Part shown: positions 7,174 through 16,895 of the stretch, in pieces | How positions within the stretch are numbered: the first letter of the stretch is position 1 | How the letters are laid out: each line of letters starts with the position of its first letter | DNA from: an uncultured Roseateles sp. | GTDB lineage: Bacteria; Pseudomonadota; Gammaproteobacteria; Burkholderiales; Burkholderiaceae_C | Direction of reading: 5' to 3' | Length of the DNA stretch: 64,000 nt | Assembly (NCBI RefSeq): GCF_913777145.1 | Contig: NZ_CAJYPS010000019.1 | Span: 124,001 to 188,000, forward strand | Made by a program: the position numbers and the translations under genes | The notes under the pieces: model-generated | Databases searched by the model: none | What the model was told of the DNA's origin: nothing | The model's input: only the letters and a program-made list of their open reading frames with translations

Positions 7174-9906
7174 TCAGAAGCTGGCTCGCACGCGCAGACC
7201 ATAGCTGCGGGCGTCGTTCAGGAAGCGCACATTGAGTGCGGAGCCCACCAAGGCCTTGGTGGACGCCTGCTCGTTGGTGACATTGCTTGCGAACGCCTCC
7301 ACGCGGTAGCGGTCCAGCGTGTAGCCCAGGCCCAGGTTGAGCGTCGCATAGCCCTTTTGCCGATCCGGGAAACCGGCGGCCAGTGCGCTGGTGCGCGTAC
7401 CGCTGAGCGAGACCACATCCAGCTCGTTGTACTGGGTCAGGTAGTAGGCCGAGCGATAGCTCAGCAGTGCCTGCCAGTCCAGCTTGCCTGCGCCCAACGC
7501 CATCACCTGCTGCAGCCGGGTCGACAGATTCACCTTGGAGGCCAGCGGCAGCTGGTTGCCGCTGAGGCTGATCTGCGGCGCCTTGCCGCCCTGCCCGTAG
7601 TCCAGCGCGCGGGCGTCGGCCACCACCGCGCTGCGGATGCGGGTCTGCAGCAGCACCGCGTTCATGTCCAGCGAGAAGCCGGCCGGCAGCGGCAGGCGCA
7701 GCTCGCCCTCCAGCCCGTAGAGCCGCGACGCGCCGATGTTGCGGTTCACCAGCGAGTAGCCGCTGCAGGTGTTGGGTGTGACCTGGGTGTTGATGCTGAT
7801 GCAGCTGAGATCCTGGAAGACCTGGTTCTTGTAGTCGTAATAGAAGCCGGTCAGGTTGGCCACCGCACGGCGGCCCATCAGCTCGATCACGTTGCGCGAC
7901 CCGACCTCCAGCACGCTGAGCTTCTCCGGCGCGTAGACCTCGGGGATGGGCGAGGTGGCGAAGGTGTCGTTGAAGCCGCCGGCCTTGTGGCCGGTGGAGT
8001 ACTTCACGTAGACCATCGCATCGCGGCCCAGGTCATGCTCCAGCCCCAGCCGGAAGTCGTTGTACTGCGCGCTGCTGCTGCCGTACTGCTGCGTGGGCAG
8101 CTGCCAGGAGTTCACGTAGGCGAAGCCGCCGTTGGTGTTGGAGGGATTGGTCTGGGGGCAGGACAGTCGGCCGTTGTCGTTCACGTCCGGGCGATCCACA
8201 CAGGCGCCGTTCGGGTTGCTGCCGTTGGCGATGGGCTGCAGCTGCTGCGTGACCAGGTCACGCCGGCCCGGCACCAGGATGGTCTGCAGGATGAACTGCG
8301 CCCGCTCCGCATCGGTGGTGATCTTGCTCATGTCGAAGTTGGGCCGGGCCAGCAGCGCGGGCTGGAAGCCGTCCGTGCCCCAGCGGGTGGCGTAGCAGCA
8401 GTCCCAGTTCTCTCCGCCCAGCACCACGCCCAGGTTGCCGCCTATGCCGTAGCGCGACTTGCTCTCCTGGGTGCGCCGCAAGCCCGCCAGCCCGCGCCAC
8501 TCGGGCGCGACCTTGTAGGTGGCGTCCACATAGGCGGCGGTGGACTTGCCGCGCACGTCGGGCATGGTGAACTCGCTGCCCCAGTAGCAGCAGCCACGGT
8601 CCGCCAGCGACAGGTAGCCCACGCCCTGCTTCTCCTTGAAATGGAAGACGCCGGTGGTCCATTGCAGCGCCTGGGACGGGTCGTTGGAGCGCAGCAGCAG
8701 CTCATAGACATTGCTGTGCGACAGCGTCTGCCAGTACTGCGTGGAGTAGTTGTCGTAGCCGACCGTGCTCAGGTCGCGGCCCGGCCAGGCAATGCCGTCG
8801 GACTGACCGTTGCGCTGCCAGAAGTCCACCGAGCGGCGGCTGGCGTTGAACTCCGCGGTCACCGGGCCGATGTCGGCCTCGACCTTGCCCAGCACGCCCC
8901 ACAGGTCGTTGCGCATGTCGCCCTCGGCGCCGCGGTAGACCACGCGGCGCAGGTCCAGGTCCTCGGGTCGCAGGCCGCTGCTGGTCACCGCGGTGTAGAT
9001 GTTGGCGCCCGGATAGCCGGTGCCGCGTTCCCGGCCGCTGTCAGCCACCAGGTTGAAGCGCAGCGCCTCGGTGGGCTCCCAGCGTGCCGACAGGCGCAGC
9101 GCATGGTTGTTCTCCAGGCCTGCCGGCTTGAGCTGGCGGGCCGCGGGATCGGTGGACACATTGGTGAAGCCGTAGTCCTTGCTGCTCTGGTAGGCCGCGA
9201 TGCGCAGCGCCGCATCCGCGCCCACCGGCAGGTTGACCGCAGCCTCGGCGCCATGGCCATCACGGTTGGACACCTCGGCCTGTGCATAGCCGCTGAACTG
9301 CCCGAGGCGCGGCTGGGCGGTGATGATGTTGAGCGTGCCGGCCAAGGCGTTGCGGCCGTACAGCGTGCCCTGCGGCCCCTTGTTCACCTCCACCCGCTCC
9401 AGGTCGTAGAACATCAGGCCCAGGCCGCGCGGGCGCGGGATGTAGACACCGTTGAGGTGGGGCGCCGCCCCCGGATCACCCAGCTCGGTGTTGTTGGCCG
9501 AGCCCACGCCGCGGATGAAGATCTCGACGTTGCCTTCCTGGTTGGCGATGCTCAACCCCGGCACCGCGGCCTGCAGTTGGCGCACGTCGGTGATGCCGTC
9601 CTTGCGCAGCTGATCGGCGCTGAGCGACTGCACCACGCCCGACACCTTCTGCGCCGTTTCCAGGCGGCGATTGGAGGTCACGGTGACCGTATCCAGCCGC
9701 ACCGCATCGGGCTTGGCGGCGTCGGCGTCGGCGGCGGCGCTGGGCTTGGGGGCGGAGGCCGGCTGTGCCGGCGCCTCGGCCTGCGCCAGCACCTGGCCGT
9801 GGCACAGGGCCAGCACCGCGGCCATCACCAGGCCGGGCCCGGCCTGCAGGGGGGCATGGGACGCAGGCCGGCGGGCCTGCAGGGCTTGAGCTTGTCTCTT
9901 TGTCAT
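7174..9906 (-). CDS. TonB-dependent outer-membrane receptor of the beta-glucan locus
   Basis: 910 residues with an AGAGGA ribosome-binding site before the ATG at 9906. An N-terminal signal peptide of about 42 residues ends near VLAQA. A TonB-box-like stretch 'LDTVTVTSNRR' precedes the plug domain, which contains 'GVGSANNTELGD' and 'VEVNKGPQGTLYGRN', both typical of these receptors. The barrel ends in 'RVRASF' with the terminal Phe favoured by the BAM machinery. It should import a ligand across the outer membrane with TonB-ExbBD energy. Its place between the ABC ATPase and the GH16 gene suggests beta-glucan oligosaccharides. No SusD-like lipoprotein is present, as expected outside Bacteroidota. 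Confidence 0.9.
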   Translation of the reverse strand: MTKRQAQALQARRPASHAPLQAGPGLVMAAVLALCHGQVLAQAEAPAQPASAPKPSAAADADAAKPDAVRLDTVTVTSNRRLETAQKVSGVVQSLSADQLRKDGITDVRQLQAAVPGLSIANQEGNVEIFIRGVGSANNTELGDPGAAPHLNGVYIPRPRGLGLMFYDLERVEVNKGPQGTLYGRNALAGTLNIITAQPRLGQFSGYAQAEVSNRDGHGAEAAVNLPVGADAALRIAAYQSSKDYGFTNVSTDPAARQLKPAGLENNHALRLSARWEPTEALRFNLVADSGRERGTGYPGANIYTAVTSSGLRPEDLDLRRVVYRGAEGDMRNDLWGVLGKVEADIGPVTAEFNASRRSVDFWQRNGQSDGIAWPGRDLSTVGYDNYSTQYWQTLSHSNVYELLLRSNDPSQALQWTTGVFHFKEKQGVGYLSLADRGCCYWGSEFTMPDVRGKSTAAYVDATYKVAPEWRGLAGLRRTQESKSRYGIGGNLGVVLGGENWDCCYATRWGTDGFQPALLARPNFDMSKITTDAERAQFILQTILVPGRRDLVTQQLQPIANGSNPNGACVDRPDVNDNGRLSCPQTNPSNTNGGFAYVNSWQLPTQQYGSSSAQYNDFRLGLEHDLGRDAMVYVKYSTGHKAGGFNDTFATSPIPEVYAPEKLSVLEVGSRNVIELMGRRAVANLTGFYYDYKNQVFQDLSCISINTQVTPNTCSGYSLVNRNIGASRLYGLEGELRLPLPAGFSLDMNAVLLQTRIRSAVVADARALDYGQGGKAPQISLSGNQLPLASKVNLSTRLQQVMALGAGKLDWQALLSYRSAYYLTQYNELDVVSLSGTRTSALAAGFPDRQKGYATLNLGLGYTLDRYRVEAFASNVTNEQASTKALVGSALNVRFLNDARSYGLRVRASF

Positions 9907-9984
9907 TGTTGTCCTCTGGTGGGTCGGTGGGTGTAGGGGCGCGTGCGCCCGGTAAAACGGCGGTGAAAACTGCTGGGCGTGACC

Positions 9985-11044
<1,060 letters not shown>

Positions 11045-11052
<8 letters not shown>

Positions 11053-12445
11053 GGAGCGCCTCCGTGGCCGGCAGCTGGGCCGCACCCGGCGAGCCGGCGG
11101 CGCGATGGGCGGCGATCTGCGCGCGGTACCAGTGGGCGCTGTCCTTCAGCGTGCGCTGCTGGGTGGCGTAGTCCACGTGCACGAGACCGAAGCGCTTGGC
11201 ATAACCCGAGTCCCACTCGTAGTTGTCCATCAGGCTCCAGTAGAAGTAGCCGCGCAGGTCCACGCCGGCGGCCCGGGCCTCGGCCAGCGACTCCAGGTGA
11301 CGGCGCACGTAGTCGATGCGCGCGGCGTCGGCCACGCGGCCGCCGTCCAGCGTGTCGGCGTTCGCCATGCCGTTCTCCGTGATGAACAGCGGCGGCAGGT
11401 CGCGGTACTGGTCCTTGAGGCCGACCAGCAGTTCGCGCAGGCCGTCGGGGTAGATCTCCCAGCCCATGTCGGTCTGGCCCAGCGCCATCGGGGCCGGCTG
11501 CTCGGGCTGCTCGCGGCTGACCCAGATGCGCGTGTAGTAGTTGACGCCCAGGAAATCCAGCGGCGCCTGGATCAAGGCCATGTCGCCATCACGCACCTCG
11601 GGGTAGTGGGCGATGCCGGGGTCCTGCGGGTAGCGGCCCAGGAACAGCGGGTCCATGTACCAGCGCACGAAGCGCGCGTACTCGGTGGCCGCACCGGCGC
11701 GGTCGGCGGCGCTGTCGGTGGCGGGCGTCACGCTGGACTGGTTCAGCACGATGCCCAGCGGGCAGGCCGCACCGCTGGCTCGCATCGCGCTCATCGCCAG
11801 GCCATGCGACAGCAGCAGGTGGTGGGAGACCTGCGCGGCCAGCCGCGGGTCGCGGACGCCGGGCGCGAACTTGCCGATCTCATGGCCCAGCACCGCGGTG
11901 CACCAGGGCTCGTTGTGCGTGGCCAGCGAGGCCAGCCGGTCGCCCAGGCGGCGCGCGATCGCGTCGGCATAGGTGGCGAAGTGGAAGGCGGTGTCGCGGT
12001 TGCCCCAGCCGCCCAGGTCCTGCAGATGCTGCGGCAGGTCCCAGTGGTAGAGCGTCGCGTGCGGCGCAATGCCGCGCGCCAGCAGCTCATCGACCAGGCG
12101 GTCATAGAAGTCCAGGCCTTTGGGGTTGAACGCGCCCAGGCCCTGGGGCTGAACCCGCGGCCAGGCGATGGAGAAGCGGTAGGCGTTGACGCCCAGGTCC
12201 GCGATGAGGGCCACGTCGTCGGCCCAGCGGCGGTAGTGATCGCAGGCCACCGCACCGCTCTCGCCGTTGACCGTGCGGCCGGGCTCGCGCGCAAAGGTGT
12301 CCCAGATGGACGGGCCGCGGCCGTCCACGTCCACCGCGCCCTCGATCTGGTAGGCGCTGGTGGCCACGCCCCAGGTGAAGTCTGGACCCAGGCGCTGGAA
12401 GGCGGTGGCAGAGAGCGGTTGGCGGGACGGGATCGTGGTGGTCAT
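11045..12445 (-). CDS. GH1 beta-glucosidase
   Basis: 466 residues from the ATG at 12445; a GTG eight codons upstream is possible but neither start has a clear ribosome-binding site. The family signature 'FTWGVATSAYQIEGA' is at the N-terminus, 'TLYHWDLPQ' follows, the acid/base is the Glu of 'THNEPW' (about residue 179) and the nucleophile is the Glu of 'FITENGM'. There is no signal peptide, so it is cytoplasmic and should hydrolyse cellobiose or other short beta-glucosides after import. Its position between the permease and ATPase genes of a sugar importer fits this. 6-phospho-beta-glucosidase is unlikely because the importer is ABC-type, not PTS. Confidence 0.92.
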
Positions 12446-12493
12446 GGTCGGAGGGGAGTCAGGGGACACGGGAGGGGTTCAGGAAGCGGCGCC

Positions 12494-13378
12494 CTACTTC
12501 ACGGCGCCGGTGGTGAGACCGTCGATCAGGCGGCGCGAGGCCAGCACGAACAGGATCAGCAGCGGCAGCACCGCGATCGCGGCGCCCGCACTCAGTGCGC
12601 CCCAGGGCGTCTGGCCGCTGCCCTGCAGCGCACGCAGCGCCAGCGGCACGGTGTAGAGGTCCATGTCGCGGATCACGACCAGCGGACCCATGAAGTTGTT
12701 CCAGGAACCTATGAAGGTGATCAGCCCCAGCGTGCCCAGCGCCGGCAGCGTCAGCGGCAGCACGATGCGCCAGAAGATCGCGAACTCGCCGCAGCCGTCC
12801 AGGCGTGCGGCCTCGACCAGCTCGCGCGGCACGCTGGCGCCCATGTACTGCCGCATCATGAAGATGCCCAGCGCCCCGCAGGCCCCCGGCACGATCAGCG
12901 CCTTGTGCTCGTTGAGCCAGCCCAGCCAGGCCATGGTCAGCACCGACGGCACCATGCCCAGAAAGCCGGGCAGCAGCAGCGTGGCCACGACCATGCCGAA
13001 CAGCCGCTCGCGGCCGCGGAACTCCAGCAGCGCGAACGCGTAGCCGGCCAGCGAGCACAGCAGCAGGTTCAGCGCCGTCACCGCGAACGCGATGTAGAAG
13101 CTCCAGCCCAGGTTGCGCCAGAAGAACGGCAGTCGCTCCAGCAGCAGCGCGAGGTTGTCCGGCAGCGCATGGCCGAACCACAGCGGCGGCGGCACCGACA
13201 GGATCTCGGCATTGCTGTGGGTCGCGAACACCATCATCAGGTAGAAGGGCGCGACCATCAGCAGCGCACCGGCCAGCACCAGCGCGTGGCCGATCACGCG
13301 GCCGGCCGGCCAGCGGGAGCGTCGGGGGGTGGACAGGGGCTGGTGGGCGCCCGCGGAAGAAGACAGCATGGAGCTCAT
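12494..13378 (-). CDS. Sugar ABC transporter permease, MalG type
   Basis: 294 residues with about six membrane segments, starting with 'VIGHALVLAGALLMVAPFYL'. The cytoplasmic EAA loop is 'EAARLDGCGEFAIFWRIVLP', the contact site for the ATPase. The start at 13378 or the in-frame ATG three codons later both fit; the first is used. It is the second inner-membrane subunit of the importer and lies ten bases after the MalF-type gene, with the GH1 gene 48 bases downstream. The substrate, probably cello-oligosaccharides or glucan oligomers, is inferred from the neighbours. Confidence 0.9.
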   Translation of the reverse strand: MSSMLSSSAGAHQPLSTPRRSRWPAGRVIGHALVLAGALLMVAPFYLMMVFATHSNAEILSVPPPLWFGHALPDNLALLLERLPFFWRNLGWSFYIAFAVTALNLLLCSLAGYAFALLEFRGRERLFGMVVATLLLPGFLGMVPSVLTMAWLGWLNEHKALIVPGACGALGIFMMRQYMGASVPRELVEAARLDGCGEFAIFWRIVLPLTLPALGTLGLITFIGSWNNFMGPLVVIRDMDLYTVPLALRALQGSGQTPWGALSAGAAIAVLPLLILFVLASRRLIDGLTTGAVK

Positions 13379-13388
13379 GGGGCGGGCC

Positions 13389-14327
13389 TCAGCGCGAGCG
13401 GCCCAGCAGGCGGTTGTTGAGGGCGGTGGCGCCGGCGATCAGCAGGAACAGCAGCCAGGCGATGGCCGAGGCGGTGCCGAAGTCACCATCGGTGAAGGCC
13501 ACCGAGTACAGGTGCATGGCCACGGTCTTGCCAGCCTGGCCCGAGCCTCCCGTGCCGCCGGTGAGGATGAAGGGCTCCTCGAACAGCTGCAGGCTGCCGA
13601 TGATGGCCAGCGTCACCGCGAAGAACACCATGGGGCGCAGCTGCGGCAGCACGATGTGCAGAAAGGTCTGGTGCGGGCGGATGCCGTCCACACGGGCGGC
13701 CTCGAACAGGTCGCGCGGAATGGTCTGTATGGCCGACAGGTAGAGCACCGTGTTCCAGCCCACATAGCGCCAGAACACCACGATGGCGATCATCCAGCGC
13801 GTGTTGTCGGCCTGGTCCCAGGCGATGGGCTGGGCCGGAAAGAGACCACCCACGAACGGCAGCTGGTGCAGCGCCAGCAGTCCCGCGTTGATCGCGCCGA
13901 AATCCTTGGAGAACAGCGCCGAGAACACCAGCGACACCGCCACCGTGGACGTGATGAAGGGCAGGAAGTAAAGCCCCACGACGCCGTTGCGCCAGCGCTG
14001 GAACGCGCTGTGCAGGTAGTAGGCCAGCGGCAGCGCGACCAGGTGCTGCGGCACGCAGCCCACCAGTGCCAGCCACAGCGTGTTGTAGAGCGAGGACCAC
14101 AGGCCGTCGTCGCGGGTCAGCGCATAGACATAGTTGTCCAGCCCCACCCACTGCATCGCGCCCAGGCCGGCCGCGGCATCCCAGCTGTTCAGCGACAGCA
14201 CGATGGAGAACAGCAGCGGGAACAGCCCGAAGGCGGCGAACAGCAGGAAGAAGGGGCTGATGAACAGATAGGGCATCCAGCGGCGCGGCAGGCGCAGACG
14301 TCGGGGCCAGGTGGGGCGCAGGGTCAT
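13389..14327 (-). CDS. Sugar ABC transporter permease, MalF type
   Basis: 312 residues from the ATG at 14327; the frame is open further upstream but that part is antisense shadow of the binding-protein gene. About six membrane segments, beginning 'YLFISPFFLLFAAFGLFPLL'. The EAA loop is 'EAARVDGIRPHQTFLHIVLP'. It pairs with the MalG-type permease just downstream and receives sugar from the binding protein encoded 29 bases upstream. Confidence 0.9.
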   Translation of the reverse strand: MTLRPTWPRRLRLPRRWMPYLFISPFFLLFAAFGLFPLLFSIVLSLNSWDAAAGLGAMQWVGLDNYVYALTRDDGLWSSLYNTLWLALVGCVPQHLVALPLAYYLHSAFQRWRNGVVGLYFLPFITSTVAVSLVFSALFSKDFGAINAGLLALHQLPFVGGLFPAQPIAWDQADNTRWMIAIVVFWRYVGWNTVLYLSAIQTIPRDLFEAARVDGIRPHQTFLHIVLPQLRPMVFFAVTLAIIGSLQLFEEPFILTGGTGGSGQAGKTVAMHLYSVAFTDGDFGTASAIAWLLFLLIAGATALNNRLLGRSR

Positions 14328-14356
14328 GGGGTCGGGTCCTGAAGGGGCCAGCTCGC

Positions 14357-15616
14357 TCAGGCGCGGCGGCGCACACGCCGCTCCACGGTCGCGCGGGCAT
14401 CGGCCAGCGCACGGTCTATGGGTTTGCGCTGCAGCAGCACCAGGTCCAGTTCGTTGCGCACCACCTCGTCGGCGACCGCGTCGTAGCGGTCCAGTGCCAG
14501 CGCAGGCACGCGCCGCGCCATGTCGCGCCACTGCAGCCGCGCCGGCTGGCCGCCCAGAAAAGGAATGGGCTGGTCGAGGAAGCCGTCGTCCTGCGCGCTC
14601 AGCAGCACCGGGAAGGCGTCCAGCGAGCGGAAGGCGGCCAGCTGCTGCTCGCGGTCCAGCGCCAACAGTCCCAGCAGCTCCCAGGCCAGCGCCTTGTGCT
14701 GCGAATGCACCGGGATCGCATAGAAGGAGCCGCCCCACGCGGCGGCCACGCCCTCGGGCAGCGGCGCCGAGCGCCAGCGACCCGCGGTGGCCGGCGCGAT
14801 CCAGTGCTTGAGATGCCCCCCCAGCCAGGAGCCCATCATCTGCGCGGCGATCAGGTCGCGGCGAAAGCCCTCGGCCCACTCGTTGGTCCAGGCGCGCACG
14901 CCGGCGTCCATGCCCGCATCGCGCGCCTGCTGAGCCAGCTCGAAAGCGGCGCGAAAGCGATCGCCCTGCACCAGGCAGCGGCCACCGCCATCGAAGAACA
15001 CGCCCTCCCCGTCCGCCAGCCCGGCGCGGATGCGGATGTCCTTGAGATCCTGGGCATGGGCCAGCAGGCAGGCGCCGGTGCGCGCCCGCAACTGCTTGCC
15101 CGCCGCGATGAAGCCGCGCCAGCTCTGCGTGAGGTCGCGCTCGACCAGCCCGGCGCGCTGCAGCAGGTCCTCGCGGTAGAACAAGGCCCCCGGGCCCACG
15201 TCCACCGGCAGCGCCTTGAGTTCGCCGCGGCGATTGACGCCGGCACGCCAGGCAAAGCGCGCGATCTGCGCCTGATGCACCGCGCCGCTGAAGGGCGGGC
15301 GGGACAGGTCCTCCAGGCCGGCGGAGTCCAGGAACTTGCCCATGAAATCCATATCAAGCGCGATCAGGTCCGGCAGCGCGGCACCGGCGGCCAGAGCCGT
15401 CGTCATTGCCGTGTGGTGATCCTTGTGGGCCAGCGACACCACGTTGACCTCGACCTCCGGGTGCCGCCGCGCAAACGCCGGCAGCGCCAGCTTGAGCGCG
15501 CGGTCCAGATCGGGATAGGTGGCCACGGTGAGCCGGGTGGCGGCCGCCCGCGTGCGGCTGGTGGCGGGTGCGCAGCACAGCAGCGTCAGGGCATCTCGGC
15601 GCCTCAGCGATCGCAT
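14357..15616 (-). CDS. Sugar ABC transporter substrate-binding protein (solute-binding family 1)
   Basis: 419 residues, first gene of the minus-strand beta-glucan cluster, with an AGGAC site before the ATG at 15616. The N-terminus 'MRSLRRRDALTLLCCAPA' is a short basic then hydrophobic export signal; the RRRDAL run could suit the Tat route, and two Cys residues at 14-15 might be lipidated, but neither motif is canonical. The body has the family-1 pattern of a periplasmic binding protein: 'RLTVATYPD', 'FARRHPEVEVNVV', 'GPGALFYREDLLQRAGL'. It should bind the glucan-derived oligosaccharide and deliver it to the two permeases. Confidence 0.88.
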   Translation of the reverse strand: MRSLRRRDALTLLCCAPATSRTRAAATRLTVATYPDLDRALKLALPAFARRHPEVEVNVVSLAHKDHHTAMTTALAAGAALPDLIALDMDFMGKFLDSAGLEDLSRPPFSGAVHQAQIARFAWRAGVNRRGELKALPVDVGPGALFYREDLLQRAGLVERDLTQSWRGFIAAGKQLRARTGACLLAHAQDLKDIRIRAGLADGEGVFFDGGGRCLVQGDRFRAAFELAQQARDAGMDAGVRAWTNEWAEGFRRDLIAAQMMGSWLGGHLKHWIAPATAGRWRSAPLPEGVAAAWGGSFYAIPVHSQHKALAWELLGLLALDREQQLAAFRSLDAFPVLLSAQDDGFLDQPIPFLGGQPARLQWRDMARRVPALALDRYDAVADEVVRNELDLVLLQRKPIDRALADARATVERRVRRRA

Positions 15617-15673
15617 GATTCGTCCTGTTGTTGACGCCCCGGTTGCCCGCGACGCAGCCTTGTCTCAGCGGCT

Positions 15674-15687
15674 TGAAATCGAATTCA
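15674..15687. promoter_or_regulatory. LacI-type operator 1, upstream of the beta-glucan import operon
   Basis: TGAAATCGAATTCA is a 14-bp near-palindrome with a central CG, the layout of LacI-family operators; the half-sites differ at one position. It lies 58 bases upstream of the binding-protein start and in the gap shared with the divergent lacI-GH9 arm. A closely related site is centred 112 bases away. Confidence 0.6.
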
Positions 15688-15785
15688 TACAGTCTGCCCG
15701 TAACGCGGATCGCCTGTCAACGGCGAGAGCGCAGACCGCTCGCCACCCAAGGGAAGTCCCTAATCGGGCGCCCGGGAGATGGCCG

Positions 15786-15799
15786 AGAAATCGATATCA
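15786..15799. promoter_or_regulatory. LacI-type operator 2, just upstream of the regulator gene
   Basis: AGAAATCGATATCA shares GAAATCGANNTCAT with operator 1 and again has a central CG; its half-sites differ at two positions. It ends 45 bases before the chosen lacI start, which argues for autoregulation and against the longer reading frame that would place the site inside the coding sequence. Confidence 0.55.
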
Positions 15800-15844
15800 T
15801 TCCCGCCACCGCTCCACGTCGGCGCCACGGGCGCCCGCTTCCCC

Positions 15845-16891
15845 ATGGCATCGAGCCCTTCCCAGCCCCGTGCGAAAGCCGAGCCCGCCACGGTGCAGGA
15901 CGTCGCGCGCCTCGCGGGCGTGTCGCCGGCCACCGTGTCGCGCATCCTGACCGGCGCGGCCCGCGTCGCCGAAGACAAGCGCCGTGCGGTCGAGGCCGCG
16001 ATCCAGAAGCTGAAGTTCCGCCCCAACCTGTCCGCGCGCGGCCTGCGCAGCGGCTCCACCCACACCATTGGCGTGCTGACCCAGGAGCTGGAGAGCCCCT
16101 ACTTCGCGAACGCGGCCAAGGGCGTGGACGCGGCGCTGACCGGCAGCGGCTACGCGCCCATCGTGGTGCCGGGCCACTGGAACCCCGAGGAAGAGGCCGA
16201 GCGCGTTGCGCTGCTGACCGCCCGCAAGGTGGACGGACTGATCGTGCTGGGCGGCCGGCTCAGCGATGCGCAGCTCGCCGAGCTGGCGCAGCAGCAGCCG
16301 GTCGCACTGATTGGCCGACGCCTCAGCGCGCCGGGCGTGATGTCGTTTTCGCAGGACCAGGTCGAGGGCGGCCGGCTCGCCACCGAGCACCTCATCCAGC
16401 AGGGCCACCGACGCATCGCCCACATCGCCGGTCCGGCCAGCAATCTGGACGCGCAGGAACGCAAGGAGGGCTATATGCGGGCCCACCGCGAGGCTGGCCT
16501 GAGCGTGGACCCGGCGCTGATCGTCGAGGGCGACTTCATGGAGGGGGGCGGCATCGCGGCGATGGAGGCGCTGCTGGCCGCGGGCCATGAGTTCAGCGCG
16601 GTGTTCTGCGCCAATGACCAGTCGCTGTGGGGCGCCAAGCTGGTGCTGCACCGCAGAGGGCTGAAGGTGCCGCAGGCCCTGTCCCTGGTGGGCTTCGACG
16701 ACCTGCCGCAGTCCAAGTACATGACACCGCCGGTCACCACCGTGCGCCAGCACACCTATGCGATGGGCCAGGCCGCGGCCTGGGCGCTGCTGCACCAGCT
16801 GGGCCGCGCCCCCGAGGGCGAGCAACCCCCGGTGCCGCCGATACGCCTGGAGGTGCGCGAGACCACCGCGCCCCCGGCGCCTGGCCGCTGA
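15845..16891 (+). CDS. LacI-family transcriptional regulator of the beta-glucan locus
   Basis: 348 residues from the ATG at 15845; an in-frame ATG at 15779 would add a non-conserved leader containing operator 2. The LacI helix-turn-helix and hinge are at about 16-70: 'TVQDVARLAGVSPATVSRIL' then 'KLKFRPNLSARGLRSG'. The rest is a periplasmic-binding-protein-like effector domain ('THTIGVLTQELESPYF', 'ALIGRRLS', 'SLVGFDDLPQSKYMTPPVTT'). It probably represses both arms until a glucan-derived sugar binds. The stop is four bases before the GH9 start, so the two likely form one transcript. Confidence 0.92.
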   Translation: MASSPSQPRAKAEPATVQDVARLAGVSPATVSRILTGAARVAEDKRRAVEAAIQKLKFRPNLSARGLRSGSTHTIGVLTQELESPYFANAAKGVDAALTGSGYAPIVVPGHWNPEEEAERVALLTARKVDGLIVLGGRLSDAQLAELAQQQPVALIGRRLSAPGVMSFSQDQVEGGRLATEHLIQQGHRRIAHIAGPASNLDAQERKEGYMRAHREAGLSVDPALIVEGDFMEGGGIAAMEALLAAGHEFSAVFCANDQSLWGAKLVLHRRGLKVPQALSLVGFDDLPQSKYMTPPVTTVRQHTYAMGQAAAWALLHQLGRAPEGEQPPVPPIRLEVRETTAPPAPGR

Positions 16892-16895
16892 CGCG

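Noticed and set aside
6937-9936. 999-codon open frame opposite the TonB receptor
   Set aside because: Composition is His/Gln/Val-rich with no domain, and it mirrors the receptor gene, which has signal peptide, plug and barrel motifs. A codon-bias shadow in GC-rich DNA.
15690-15725. TTGACA hexamer on the minus strand as the -35 of the beta-glucan operon
   Set aside because: No -10-like element at a normal distance; the nearest TATGAA is about 25 bases away.
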